From: JAJZMA01 sp021850405
GTDB taxonomy: Bacteria; Chloroflexota; Dormibacteria; Aeolococcales; Aeolococcaceae
Reading direction: 5' to 3'
Length of the DNA stretch: 17,664 nucleotides
Assembly (NCBI GenBank): GCA_027365835.1
Contig: DAHXLU010000027.1
Location: 1 to 17,664 of the forward strand
In this document: piece by piece, positions 1 to 6,770 of the stretch
Numbering within the stretch: the first letter of the stretch is position 1
Layout of the letters: each line of letters begins with the position of its first letter
Notes under the pieces: generated by a model
Databases searched by the model: none
What the model was told of the DNA's origin: nothing
The model's input: the letters and a program-made list of their open reading frames with translations, nothing else
Program-made: the position numbers and the translations under genes

Positions 1-71
1 CTCCATCACCTGCCTGCTCCCCTTCACACCCCTCTGCTTGCTTCCCTTGCCAATACCTGTACGATTCCATG

Positions 72-106
72 GACGGTCTCTCCTTTTTGCTTTGGTTGAG
101 ACCGTC
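72..106. repeat. Perfect 9-bp inverted repeat upstream of the first gene
   Basis: GACGGTCTC at 72-80 is exactly mirrored by GAGACCGTC at 98-106, with a 17-nt T-rich loop between them. It ends about 90 nt before the likely start of the first gene. It could be an operator for that gene or a hairpin belonging to an upstream transcript outside the window. No run of T follows the second arm, so a classic intrinsic terminator is not favoured. The match is read directly from the sequence; the role is unknown. Confidence 0.45.
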
Positions 107-196
107 ACTCTACGAATTTCAACGCCACGTGGGGCATCCTCCTTAACGTTCACACACACAGAGAGGTCGTCCGTTAAATGTCCGCCGCACTGCCGT

Positions 197-1306
197 ATGG
201 TTATGCGCATGAATGACTATACGGCTCCCAGAAAAGAATATCCATCGGATCATCCGATCGCAGTGGCAAGAGCCCTTGCTTCCCATTTCCGACCCGCCTT
301 CTTCATTGCCGCTACAGCTGCGGCGGCAGTAGCCGGGTTTGCGGGCGCGCTTGTATACCCACTGGTGCCATTCATCGGTGCTCTCGGCTCGCCAGCACTG
401 CTTCCCTTCGCAGCAGCATTTGGTCTGCTCGCTGGGGGCACATTCGTAGCCAGCTCAAAACTGGGCAGAAAGCTGCTCCACCGTGACGTAGGGAAACTTG
501 TAGAAACCCCTGGGGAACGCCCCGGTAGGGAGATGGAAACTTCCGCACCAGACCTCGACATGGATACCCCAGACGCTGGGCAGGCTGTGGCCTACCAGTA
601 TCCAAAGGGGTATCGTGGTCCTACTCGTGGAGCCAGGGGCCGCCCTGCAGTGCGACCGGTGCGCAAGCGGATAGTGCTTAGGGAAGACGCACCAGCCGCC
701 GTTGAACCGGTGCTGGCGCAGAGCGCCCCAGTTATGGATAGCAGTACCAGTAGTACACCAGCAAGGCCAGCGAGTCCCGCAAGCCCCTCAGACATCCCTG
801 GATACACTGATCCGCGGGATCCGGGGGAAGGGCCGCTACCTGTCTACACTCCAACTGTCCTGCCCCCCGCGCCAGCGGAAGAGCACCCGTCGGTGCCCAC
901 GACACCACCAGCTCCAGCAGCACCTGCAAGGCTTGGGCCGGGGAAAAGAGCAGCAGCCCATGAGCGGTTTTATGGTGAGATCCTGGAGTTCATCCAGGTC
1001 GCCCGGACAACCAAACAGGCACAGGCGCTGGCACGGTTTGCCCTCGAGCGCTACACAAGGAGTGTGAGCCCAAGGTCCTCGCTCTATCGCAAGAGCCTGC
1101 GGGCGATAGCCACCACTGACGTAAACGTAGCGGTGCTAAAGACATTCGCCAAGGGAACCCTTGCTGCCTGCCCAAAAGTGGCAGAGACCGGAATAGTTCC
1201 GGGAGCTACCCAACTGGTAGACAGTCCGGCTGCAGACCCGCCAGGAACCGTCCGTGTCCATGGCGCGGTAGTAAGACGGCCCCAGAGAGCAGCACGGACG
1301 CTCTAG
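197..1306 (+). CDS. Two-TM membrane protein with proline-rich linker, function unknown
   Basis: I do not recognise the family. The reading frame is open from position 38, but the first 53 codons look unlike protein. The cluster of in-frame ATGs at 197, 203 and 209 is the better start (369 residues from 197); no clear Shine-Dalgarno sequence supports any of them. From 197, residues 34-56 and 66-86 are Ala/Leu/Phe-rich hydrophobic segments, giving two membrane helices joined by a short turn. Residues about 90-255 are basic, then Pro/Ala/Ser/Thr-rich and low in complexity, like an extended linker. The last ~110 residues form a more globular, Arg- and Ala-rich helical region. The gene converges on the darA-like gene with a 74-nt gap. 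The composition suggests an anchored protein with a flexible tail; which side of the membrane the tail lies on is not clear. Confidence 0.6.
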   Translation: MVMRMNDYTAPRKEYPSDHPIAVARALASHFRPAFFIAATAAAAVAGFAGALVYPLVPFIGALGSPALLPFAAAFGLLAGGTFVASSKLGRKLLHRDVGKLVETPGERPGREMETSAPDLDMDTPDAGQAVAYQYPKGYRGPTRGARGRPAVRPVRKRIVLREDAPAAVEPVLAQSAPVMDSSTSSTPARPASPASPSDIPGYTDPRDPGEGPLPVYTPTVLPPAPAEEHPSVPTTPPAPAAPARLGPGKRAAAHERFYGEILEFIQVARTTKQAQALARFALERYTRSVSPRSSLYRKSLRAIATTDVNVAVLKTFAKGTLAACPKVAETGIVPGATQLVDSPAADPPGTVRVHGAVVRRPQRAARTL

Positions 1307-1380
1307 GACAACCCTAAAGGCCAGAACCGCGCCAGGGCTGCCTTCGGGGCCAGTCCGGGCAGGATCGTCCAGCGGAACGG

Positions 1381-1710
1381 TCAGACGCGCAGGAACTGCT
1401 CTACCGGCAGGATGAACAGCGTGGCTCCCCCCACCTGTACCTCTACTGGACCGGGGATTAGCAGGGCTGAGGTATCTGCAAGTACAGGGGCGGCCTGAAG
1501 GGTCTTGGTGCGCTGGCGGGCCTTTTCCCGGAACAGCTCAAACACACTCTCCACGCGATCCTCTGCGACACCAAGCATCAGGGTGACATTCTCATGGGCC
1601 AGGAATCCCCCAATACTGGCAAACCTCGTATACGGAACACCAGCTCCGGCCAGTGCATCGGCACATACCTCAGCGTCCTCGGTCTGCACCACTGCAAAGA
1701 TGAGCTTCAT
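1381..1710 (-). CDS. darA: DarA/PstA-like cyclic di-AMP receptor (PII-like)
   Basis: The 109-residue protein matches the DUF970/cyclic-di-AMP receptor family along its full length. It begins MKLIFAVVQ, has T28, the loop G34-G35-F36-L37, N41 and G47, and ends with a GGATLFILPVEQF segment much like the C-terminus of DarA (YaaQ) and PstA. Family members are trimeric, PII-like cytosolic proteins that bind c-di-AMP between subunits; their downstream target is unknown. Compared with the Bacillus/Staphylococcus proteins as I remember them, the usual FLRAGN after the GG is FLAHEN, and the residue two before T28 is Pro rather than Arg. Ligand contacts may therefore differ. The gene begins 2 nt after the tmk stop, the same order as tmk-yaaQ in Bacillus, and is the last gene of the block. 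Confidence 0.9.
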   Translation of the reverse strand: MKLIFAVVQTEDAEVCADALAGAGVPYTRFASIGGFLAHENVTLMLGVAEDRVESVFELFREKARQRTKTLQAAPVLADTSALLIPGPVEVQVGGATLFILPVEQFLRV

Positions 1711-1712
1711 CC

Positions 1713-2378
1713 CTAGACCGAAACAGATGCGCCGTCAAAGAGTGCTGGCCAAAGCTCCTTTACCCTGCCCAGTATGGTGTGGGATATCTCCACCGCTGGG
1801 CGTACTGCATCGACCACAAAAAAGCGGGCAGGTTCATCCCTGGCCATCCGGAGGAAGCTCTCCCTTACCTGCTGGTGAAACTCGCCCGGGGCTCCCTCAA
1901 TCCGGTCTTCTGGAAGCCCCTGGGCCCGTCGGCGGCTCTCAGCCGCTGGTAGCTCCAGGTCGAGCAAAACCGTCAGGTCTGGCAGCAGTCCATGACAGGC
2001 CTCCTGGTGCAGCCGCCGCAGCAGTGTCACGTCCAGATGGCGTCCGCTGCCCTGATAGGCGTAGGTAGAGTCCACAAACCGGTCCGCGACCACAATCCCC
2101 CCGGCCGCAAGTGCTGGCGCGATCCGCTCATTTATCAGCTGTACCCGGGAGGCGATAAAGAGCAGTGCCTCAGCCCAGGAGTCAAGCGGCTCCCTGGAAT
2201 GCTGCAGCAGGAACGCCCGGGTCATCTCTCCAAGCTCGGTTTCAGCCGGCCGCACTATGGTGACCTTGCGGCCGGTTACCTGGAGGGCGCCAGCAAGGGA
2301 GGCCACCTGGGTACTCTTGCCAGCCCCATCCAGCCCTTCCAGCGATATGAAGATTCCTGCGTCGGTGCTGTTACTCAT
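1713..2378 (-). CDS. tmk: Thymidylate kinase
   Basis: Tmk phosphorylates dTMP to dTDP with ATP in the cytosol, an essential step to dTTP. The 221-residue protein has the P-loop GLDGAGKST at residues 15-23, the DRFVDSTYAYQG motif at 99-110 (DR[FYH] substrate site) and an Arg-rich LID at 149-161 (RRRAQG...DRIE). The usual TREPGGTPLGE stretch after beta-2 reads VRPAETELGE (residues 42-51), so the GG is missing although Arg, Pro and the following LGE remain. The frame stays open upstream to 2453, but the ATG at 2378 gives the family-typical N-terminus. It overlaps the stop of the R3H ATPase gene by 8 nt (ATGAGTAA). No Shine-Dalgarno sequence precedes it, so translational coupling is likely. The 2-nt gap to the darA-like gene supports co-transcription. 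Confidence 0.93.
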   Translation of the reverse strand: MSNSTDAGIFISLEGLDGAGKSTQVASLAGALQVTGRKVTIVRPAETELGEMTRAFLLQHSREPLDSWAEALLFIASRVQLINERIAPALAAGGIVVADRFVDSTYAYQGSGRHLDVTLLRRLHQEACHGLLPDLTVLLDLELPAAESRRRAQGLPEDRIEGAPGEFHQQVRESFLRMARDEPARFFVVDAVRPAVEISHTILGRVKELWPALFDGASVSV

Positions 2379-3978
2379 CAGGTCGGAGGATAACAAGATG
2401 GCGGTTCGGTTCGGAGCCTGCACTTCGAGCCGAGAGCCCAGTGCCCTCCACAACCTTGTGCTGGAGGCGACGGATGTAGGCGTTCTGGGGTGCCAGGTCC
2501 ACTGGCTCGTCCTGCTCCCTGACCCTGGTTATCGCCTCCCTCACCTCCGCCAGTGCAGCTTCCTCCGCACCTGCACCCTTGGCACCATACATGCGGGTGA
2601 GCGCCCCTTTTATCTGGGCTACAGTATTGCTGCGCAGCACCTGCACGGGGATACCGGTCGACTCTGCTGCGCGCACTGGAGAATCCTGCCGACGATAGTA
2701 GTTCTTCAGGGTAAGCACCACATCGGCGTCATCTACCCGCTGCTGAATGCGGCCCGCAAGGTGCAGCTCCTTCATAGACTGTTCCACATACTGTCTGGAG
2801 ACACCATATGGGAATATGGAAACCAGTCCAGTTCGTGCTGCAAAGCCCGGCAGTTGCGGGTCGGCGGCCCGGTCACGACGCCTGCTGCGTGGCTCTCCCT
2901 GCCCCTCGCGTGCCATACGGTTTACCGGCAGCTGCAGCGGAACATTAGGCTCACGCTCCCGGCTGTCGTCCAGGCGCGTTACTATCTCGCCTGAGTCGGT
3001 CCGGATCCGGAGCTGGGCTGGCTTTACCTTGCCGCGCAGCGCCTCATCCACAGTTTCATCCAGTGGGAGGTGGACCACTACCTTGGTCCGCTCCTGGATC
3101 TCGACCAGGACATCAAATGTTGGTGGCGCCTTGCGTTCTAGGACACTCTTCTGGGTGCCCCTGCGCCTTGCTTCTTCATCTGAGAGGGTGACAGTCTGGA
3201 TTCCGCCCAGCAGGTCGTTGAGGGTCGGGTTGACCATGAGGTTATCCAGGCTTGTGCCATGGGCGGTAGCTACCAGTTGTACACCCCGTTCAGCTATCGT
3301 GCGCGCTGCAGCTGCCTCCAGTTCAGTTCCTATCTCGTCGATAACAATCACCTGGGGCATGTGGTTTTCCACTGCCTCAATCATCACTGCGTGCTGCATT
3401 GCAGGAGTGTTTACCTGCATCCTGCGGGCGCGGCCAATTCCTGGATGTGGTATGTCTCCATCACCCCCAATCTCGTTGGAGGTGTCTACCACCACAACCC
3501 GCTTTCCACACTCTTCGCTGAGAACGCGTGCACATTCGCGCAGCATGGTGGTCTTTCCAACTCCTGGAGGGCCCAGCAACAGGATGGACTGGCCAGTAAC
3601 CACAATATCCTTTATCAGGTCAATGGTTCCGGTGACGGCGCGTCCTACCCGGCAGGTGAGACCTACCACTATGCCAGCCCGGTTGCGGATTGCGCTTATC
3701 CGGTGGAGGGTGCGCTCTATGCCAGCGCGGTTGTCATCCCCAAACAGCCCCACACGATCGACAACATACGCAAGGTCATCGTGTGTCACCAGCTGGTGAT
3801 CCAGCACAACCTCAGCACCTGTGCAGCGCGCCTCAGGCTCGCGCCCAAGGTCGAGAACGATTTCAAGCAGCTCACCCCTGGTCAGGGCGAGCTCGCTTGC
3901 AGCACTTGCCACCCGTGGCGGCAGCGCCTCCAGCAGCAACTCAAGTTCTTCTTCCCAGGCTGGTCCATATGGTGTCAT
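2371..3978 (-). CDS. SpoIIIAA/Ycf45-like AAA+ ATPase with C-terminal R3H domain
   Basis: This 535-residue protein has the architecture seen in cyanobacterial, plastid (Ycf45) and Chloroflexota homologues of SpoIIIAA. Residues 1-110 form an N-terminal region containing the SpoIIIAA-like segment GLTCRVGRAVTG (106-117). A P-loop ATPase follows, with Walker A GPPGVGKT at 136-143, VVDTSNEIGGDGDIPHP at 164-180, Walker B VIVIDEIG at 210-217, and the ATAHG sensor-like motif at 237-241. A charged linker with an Arg-rich patch lies near 360-372. The C-terminus has an R3H domain with R503 and H507 in the RxxxH spacing. R3H domains bind single-stranded nucleic acid, so a cytosolic nucleic-acid-dependent ATPase is likely; the substrate is unknown. 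The start ATG overlaps the GNAT stop by 4 nt (ATGA), and the stop lies inside the tmk start. Confidence 0.88.
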   Translation of the reverse strand: MTPYGPAWEEELELLLEALPPRVASAASELALTRGELLEIVLDLGREPEARCTGAEVVLDHQLVTHDDLAYVVDRVGLFGDDNRAGIERTLHRISAIRNRAGIVVGLTCRVGRAVTGTIDLIKDIVVTGQSILLLGPPGVGKTTMLRECARVLSEECGKRVVVVDTSNEIGGDGDIPHPGIGRARRMQVNTPAMQHAVMIEAVENHMPQVIVIDEIGTELEAAAARTIAERGVQLVATAHGTSLDNLMVNPTLNDLLGGIQTVTLSDEEARRRGTQKSVLERKAPPTFDVLVEIQERTKVVVHLPLDETVDEALRGKVKPAQLRIRTDSGEIVTRLDDSREREPNVPLQLPVNRMAREGQGEPRSRRRDRAADPQLPGFAARTGLVSIFPYGVSRQYVEQSMKELHLAGRIQQRVDDADVVLTLKNYYRRQDSPVRAAESTGIPVQVLRSNTVAQIKGALTRMYGAKGAGAEEAALAEVREAITRVREQDEPVDLAPQNAYIRRLQHKVVEGTGLSARSAGSEPNRHLVILRPDE

Positions 3979-5048
3979 GCGAGCGACGATGTCTCTCTCC
4001 TTTGACTTGTGGTCGTCAGCGATGAGGCTGACGGACCGGCCGATACATGAACAGGAGCTGTAGCTCCAGAGCTTACCTTCACCTTGCGGGTAGATCCCAG
4101 ATGCAGTACCTTGCCACCAGATGCCTTCTTGCGCAGGTCACATGCAAACAGAAGCTGGCTGCCATAGATGGCAAAACCCCTGTCCTGCAAAATGCGCATC
4201 AACTCACCATCATAATGGCGAAGGACGCACGATACTGGGCCCGCTCTGACACGGTTCAGGGTGGCATCAATAAACTCCTCCTGCATTGCTGGCTGTTCAC
4301 ACAAGAAGCAGACGATAACGGGTCCTACAGGTGATGGTTGCGTTATGCAAGACCATGCACGAATACCAGAGTCCTCAAGCACCATGTGCCTGGCTCCAGC
4401 GCGCCCCAGTCTTCCCATACAGCCGCTCTGGAAAGCTGCCTGCCACTGTGGCCGGGTTGCGCCCTCAATCTCGGCCACTGTGGGCGGAGTAGAGCGCAGG
4501 TAGAGCAGATAGAGGAATTCTACATCTTCCTTTCTGGCATCACGCATCCCTGGCGTCCGGAGTGTTCCAGTAAAAACAGTGTCGTGATAGAGAATCTGTT
4601 CAGTCGCGTACTGGACAAAACCATTGTGGAGGAACACCTCAGTCACAGGATGGTCGAGTGGTATCTTTACTGTAAGGCGGTATATTCCCTTCTCCAGAGC
4701 CATGCTGCTCAGGGATAACAGCAGATCACGACCTGCACGGGTTCCCTGCATGCTTGGAGCAAGACACAGGTTCAGCACTTCCCAGTGCGGATGCCTGCCC
4801 AGACTGCTTCTCGCCTGGGCAAAACCTACTACAGCTCCAGAGGCCGCCTCAGCGACAAGCAGTATCTCTGCTGACTCCATCCCTGGAAAAAAGCCAGAAA
4901 GGGTGCGGCCAATCCCGTACCAGAAGCGGATGAGCGCTGCCTCACGAACCAGCAGACTGTCGCCCAGATCTGAGATACCACGCCCGGCATCCTCATAAAG
5001 CTGCTGCACTTGCGCCATATCCCTAAAGGTGGCGGGCCTCACTTTCAT
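3975..5048 (-). CDS. Tandem GNAT-fold acetyltransferase-like protein
   Basis: The 357-residue protein begins MKVRPATFRDMAQV, a typical GNAT N-terminus. Residues 62-150 follow the GNAT order: strand (LLVAEAASGAVVGFAQAR), strand (VLNLCLAP), the pyrophosphate-binding turn region QGTRAGRDLL (101-110), and the FLHNGF motif (139-144). A second, more divergent GNAT-like unit starts near 167 (GMRDARKEDVEFLY) and ends near 310 (ILQDRGFAIYGSQLLF). Residues ~310-357 are Ser/Thr/Lys/Arg-rich and probably disordered. GNATs usually move an acyl group from acyl-CoA to an amine; the substrate here is unknown. ATGA overlaps at both ends (with the pdxT stop upstream and the R3H ATPase start downstream) place it in the middle of a coupled transcript. 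The second domain may be structural only. Confidence 0.8.
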   Translation of the reverse strand: MKVRPATFRDMAQVQQLYEDAGRGISDLGDSLLVREAALIRFWYGIGRTLSGFFPGMESAEILLVAEAASGAVVGFAQARSSLGRHPHWEVLNLCLAPSMQGTRAGRDLLLSLSSMALEKGIYRLTVKIPLDHPVTEVFLHNGFVQYATEQILYHDTVFTGTLRTPGMRDARKEDVEFLYLLYLRSTPPTVAEIEGATRPQWQAAFQSGCMGRLGRAGARHMVLEDSGIRAWSCITQPSPVGPVIVCFLCEQPAMQEEFIDATLNRVRAGPVSCVLRHYDGELMRILQDRGFAIYGSQLLFACDLRKKASGGKVLHLGSTRKVKVSSGATAPVHVSAGPSASSLTTTSQRRETSSLA

Positions 5049-5710
5049 GGCAAAGCCCCCTCTGCAGCATGCTCTTCCACCGCATGGAGAAAAAGGCGAT
5101 GGATTCTATCATCTCCTGACAGTTCCGGATGGAATGCAAGTCCGAACAGGTTTCCCTGCCGCACACCCACCACCTCACTGCGCAGGCGGGCCAGCACCGA
5201 AACCCTCTCGCCGTACTTGCGTATCTGGGGAGCGCGGATGAACACAGCAGAAAAGGGGGCCTCCAGCCCTTCCACAGTCACACTGGAGGAGAAGGAAGCT
5301 GTCTGCCTGCCGTACGCATTACGCTCCAGAAACACATCCATGACACCGAGCCCTGGAGTACCATCTCCGATAGCGCCCTTGCCTGCTGCACCCTGCCCAG
5401 GCTTGCCCTCTGCAGCGAGTCCATCCGTGCCTTCCGGCCTGGTGGTTGCAAGGGTGATCAGGCCGGCACAGAGCCCAAGGGCAGGCATTCCTCTGGCAAG
5501 GAGATCCAGCAGTGGCTCTTCCATCCCGTAGGTTCGCAGCAGATAGGCAATGGCTGTCGACTCGCCGCCTGGAATGATCAGGCCATCAATTCCGGTGAGC
5601 CCTTCCGCTGTCCTCACCTCCACAGGTTCAGCGCCGATGCGGTCCAGAGTCTCAACGTGTTCCCTCACGTCCCCCTGCAGGGCAAGTATCCCCACCCTAG
5701 CGGGGTTCAT
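5045..5710 (-). CDS. pdxT: PdxT, glutaminase subunit of PLP synthase, with a Gly/Ala-rich insertion
   Basis: PdxT hydrolyses glutamine and channels ammonia to PdxS for pyridoxal 5'-phosphate synthesis. From the ATG at 5710 the protein (221 residues) starts MNPARVGILALQGDVREH, as the family does. It has GGES at 48-51, nucleophile C81 in GLCAG, and the H194-P-E196 pair, so the catalytic triad is intact. C81 to H194 spans 113 residues, against about 91 in the Bacillus subtilis enzyme. The excess is one Gly/Ala/Lys-rich stretch at about residues 92-116, just before GLGVMDVFLERNAYGRQ. A farther ATG at 5737 would add nine atypical residues and is less likely. The stop overlaps the GNAT start (ATGA). 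The gene follows pdxS after a ~120-nt spacer that contains a hairpin. Confidence 0.92.
   Translation of the reverse strand: MNPARVGILALQGDVREHVETLDRIGAEPVEVRTAEGLTGIDGLIIPGGESTAIAYLLRTYGMEEPLLDLLARGMPALGLCAGLITLATTRPEGTDGLAAEGKPGQGAAGKGAIGDGTPGLGVMDVFLERNAYGRQTASFSSSVTVEGLEAPFSAVFIRAPQIRKYGERVSVLARLRSEVVGVRQGNLFGLAFHPELSGDDRIHRLFLHAVEEHAAEGALP
5362..5440 (-). other. Low-complexity insertion inside pdxT
   Basis: These bases encode the ~25-residue Gly/Ala/Lys/Asp-rich segment between the catalytic Cys helix and the conserved RNAYGRQ strand of PdxT. It stays in frame and contains no stop. In the PdxS-PdxT fold this position should be a surface loop, but that is inferred from family structure and cannot be read from the sequence. 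Confidence 0.6.
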
Positions 5711-5790
5711 GCGCCCCCGTGCAAGGCTTTCCCCCATGACAGGGAACCTTGAGTGAATGGACCACGCTTTTCAGTTTAGCTCCTGTTCTG

Positions 5791-5812
5791 CACAGTGGTG
5801 CACGTCACTGTG
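5791..5812. repeat. Hairpin in the pdxS-pdxT spacer
   Basis: CACAGTG at 5791-5797 pairs perfectly with CACTGTG at 5806-5812 across an 8-nt loop that itself contains the palindrome GTGCAC. In the direction of transcription (minus strand) no T-run follows, so full termination is not predicted. It may be an mRNA stability or processing element setting the pdxS to pdxT ratio, or a protein-binding palindrome. Confidence 0.45.
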
Positions 5813-5831
5813 ACAATAAAGTGAAAAAGCA

Positions 5832-6770
5832 TTAGATTCCCCTGGTTGCGAGCAGCTCTCCTTCCGGCAGGCGGTCTATCTCCAGACCCCGCATAGGCTG
5901 TCCCAGATACATGCTGGACTTGACCACCATCTCGGGATGATCAAAAAACGATGTGGCGGCAACGATGCTCTTTGCAACTGATTCAGGGTCTTCGCTCTTG
6001 AAGATCCCGCTTCCCACGAAATTGCCCTCTGCGCCAAGCTTTCGCATGAGCATGGCATCAGCTGGAGTTGCGATCCCGCCAGCTGCAAAATTTACTACCG
6101 GGAGCCGGCGAAGATCCCTTACTTCAGCAACCAGTTCGGGAGGCACCCGCCACTCTTCGGCCATCTGCTCGATGGCTGCATCGGTAAGTTCCCCAAGTGC
6201 AGCTATCCCCTCGTTCACAGCCCTCATATGGCGCACCGCCTCTACCACGTTACCTGTCCCTGCTTCGCCCTTGGTGCGGATCATGGACGCACCCTCACTT
6301 ATGCGACGGAGTGCTTCTCCCAGGTCCCGGGCGCCGCAGACAAATGGGGTACGAAAGTCCCACTTGTTGATATGGTGCTGCTCGTCTGCCGGAGTGAGCA
6401 CCTCAGACTCATCAATAAAGTCGACGCCAAGCTCTTCCAGCAGCTCTGCCTCAGCAAAATGGCCAATCCGCACCTTGGCCATTACAGGAATGGTTACAGC
6501 ATGCATGATCTCCTGGATGAGCGCCAGATCCGACATGCGGGCCACCCCTCCATCCCGGCGAATGTCGGCAGGAACGCGCTCTAGCGCCATTACCGATACG
6601 GCGCCACACGCCTCAGCCAGCCGTGCCTGATCGGCGGTAACCACATCCATGATAACGCCACCACAGAGCATGGAGGCAAGGCCACGGTTGACCGTCTGTG
6701 CTGCGTAGCCAGGCGAGACAGTAACCTCCCCCACCAGTTCAACAGAGCCCGAGCCATTGTTCTCACTCAT
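5832..6770 (-). CDS. pdxS: PdxS, PLP synthase (lyase) subunit
   Basis: PdxS makes pyridoxal 5'-phosphate from ribose 5-phosphate, glyceraldehyde 3-phosphate and ammonia supplied by PdxT, as a (beta/alpha)8 dodecamer in the cytosol. From the ATG at 6770 the protein has 312 residues. The catalytic residues are all present: D42 in GGVIMDVV, K99 in PVMAKVRIGH and K167 in IRTKGEAGTG. Each lies exactly 18 residues later than in the B. subtilis enzyme, so the only length difference in this part is a short N-terminal extension. PVVNFAAGGIATPADA and GNFVGSGIFKS (phosphate binding) are also intact. The frame continues upstream to 6812, but those 14 codons do not resemble the family. The ribosome binding site is weak. 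The gene is probably the first of the block. Confidence 0.96.
   Translation of the reverse strand: MSENNGSGSVELVGEVTVSPGYAAQTVNRGLASMLCGGVIMDVVTADQARLAEACGAVSVMALERVPADIRRDGGVARMSDLALIQEIMHAVTIPVMAKVRIGHFAEAELLEELGVDFIDESEVLTPADEQHHINKWDFRTPFVCGARDLGEALRRISEGASMIRTKGEAGTGNVVEAVRHMRAVNEGIAALGELTDAAIEQMAEEWRVPPELVAEVRDLRRLPVVNFAAGGIATPADAMLMRKLGAEGNFVGSGIFKSEDPESVAKSIVAATSFFDHPEMVVKSSMYLGQPMRGLEIDRLPEGELLATRGI

Noticed and set aside
38..196. Longer N-terminus of the first gene
   Set aside because: The translated stretch has no helix or signal-peptide character, and it spans the inverted repeat, which suggests noncoding DNA.
592..929. Open frames opposite and across the proline-rich part of the first gene
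   Set aside because: Low-complexity GC-rich coding DNA commonly leaves the other frames open; no independent support.
2257..4005. Long plus-strand open frames opposite the R3H ATPase gene
   Set aside because: They mirror a well-supported gene, show no family pattern, and have no ribosome binding sites.
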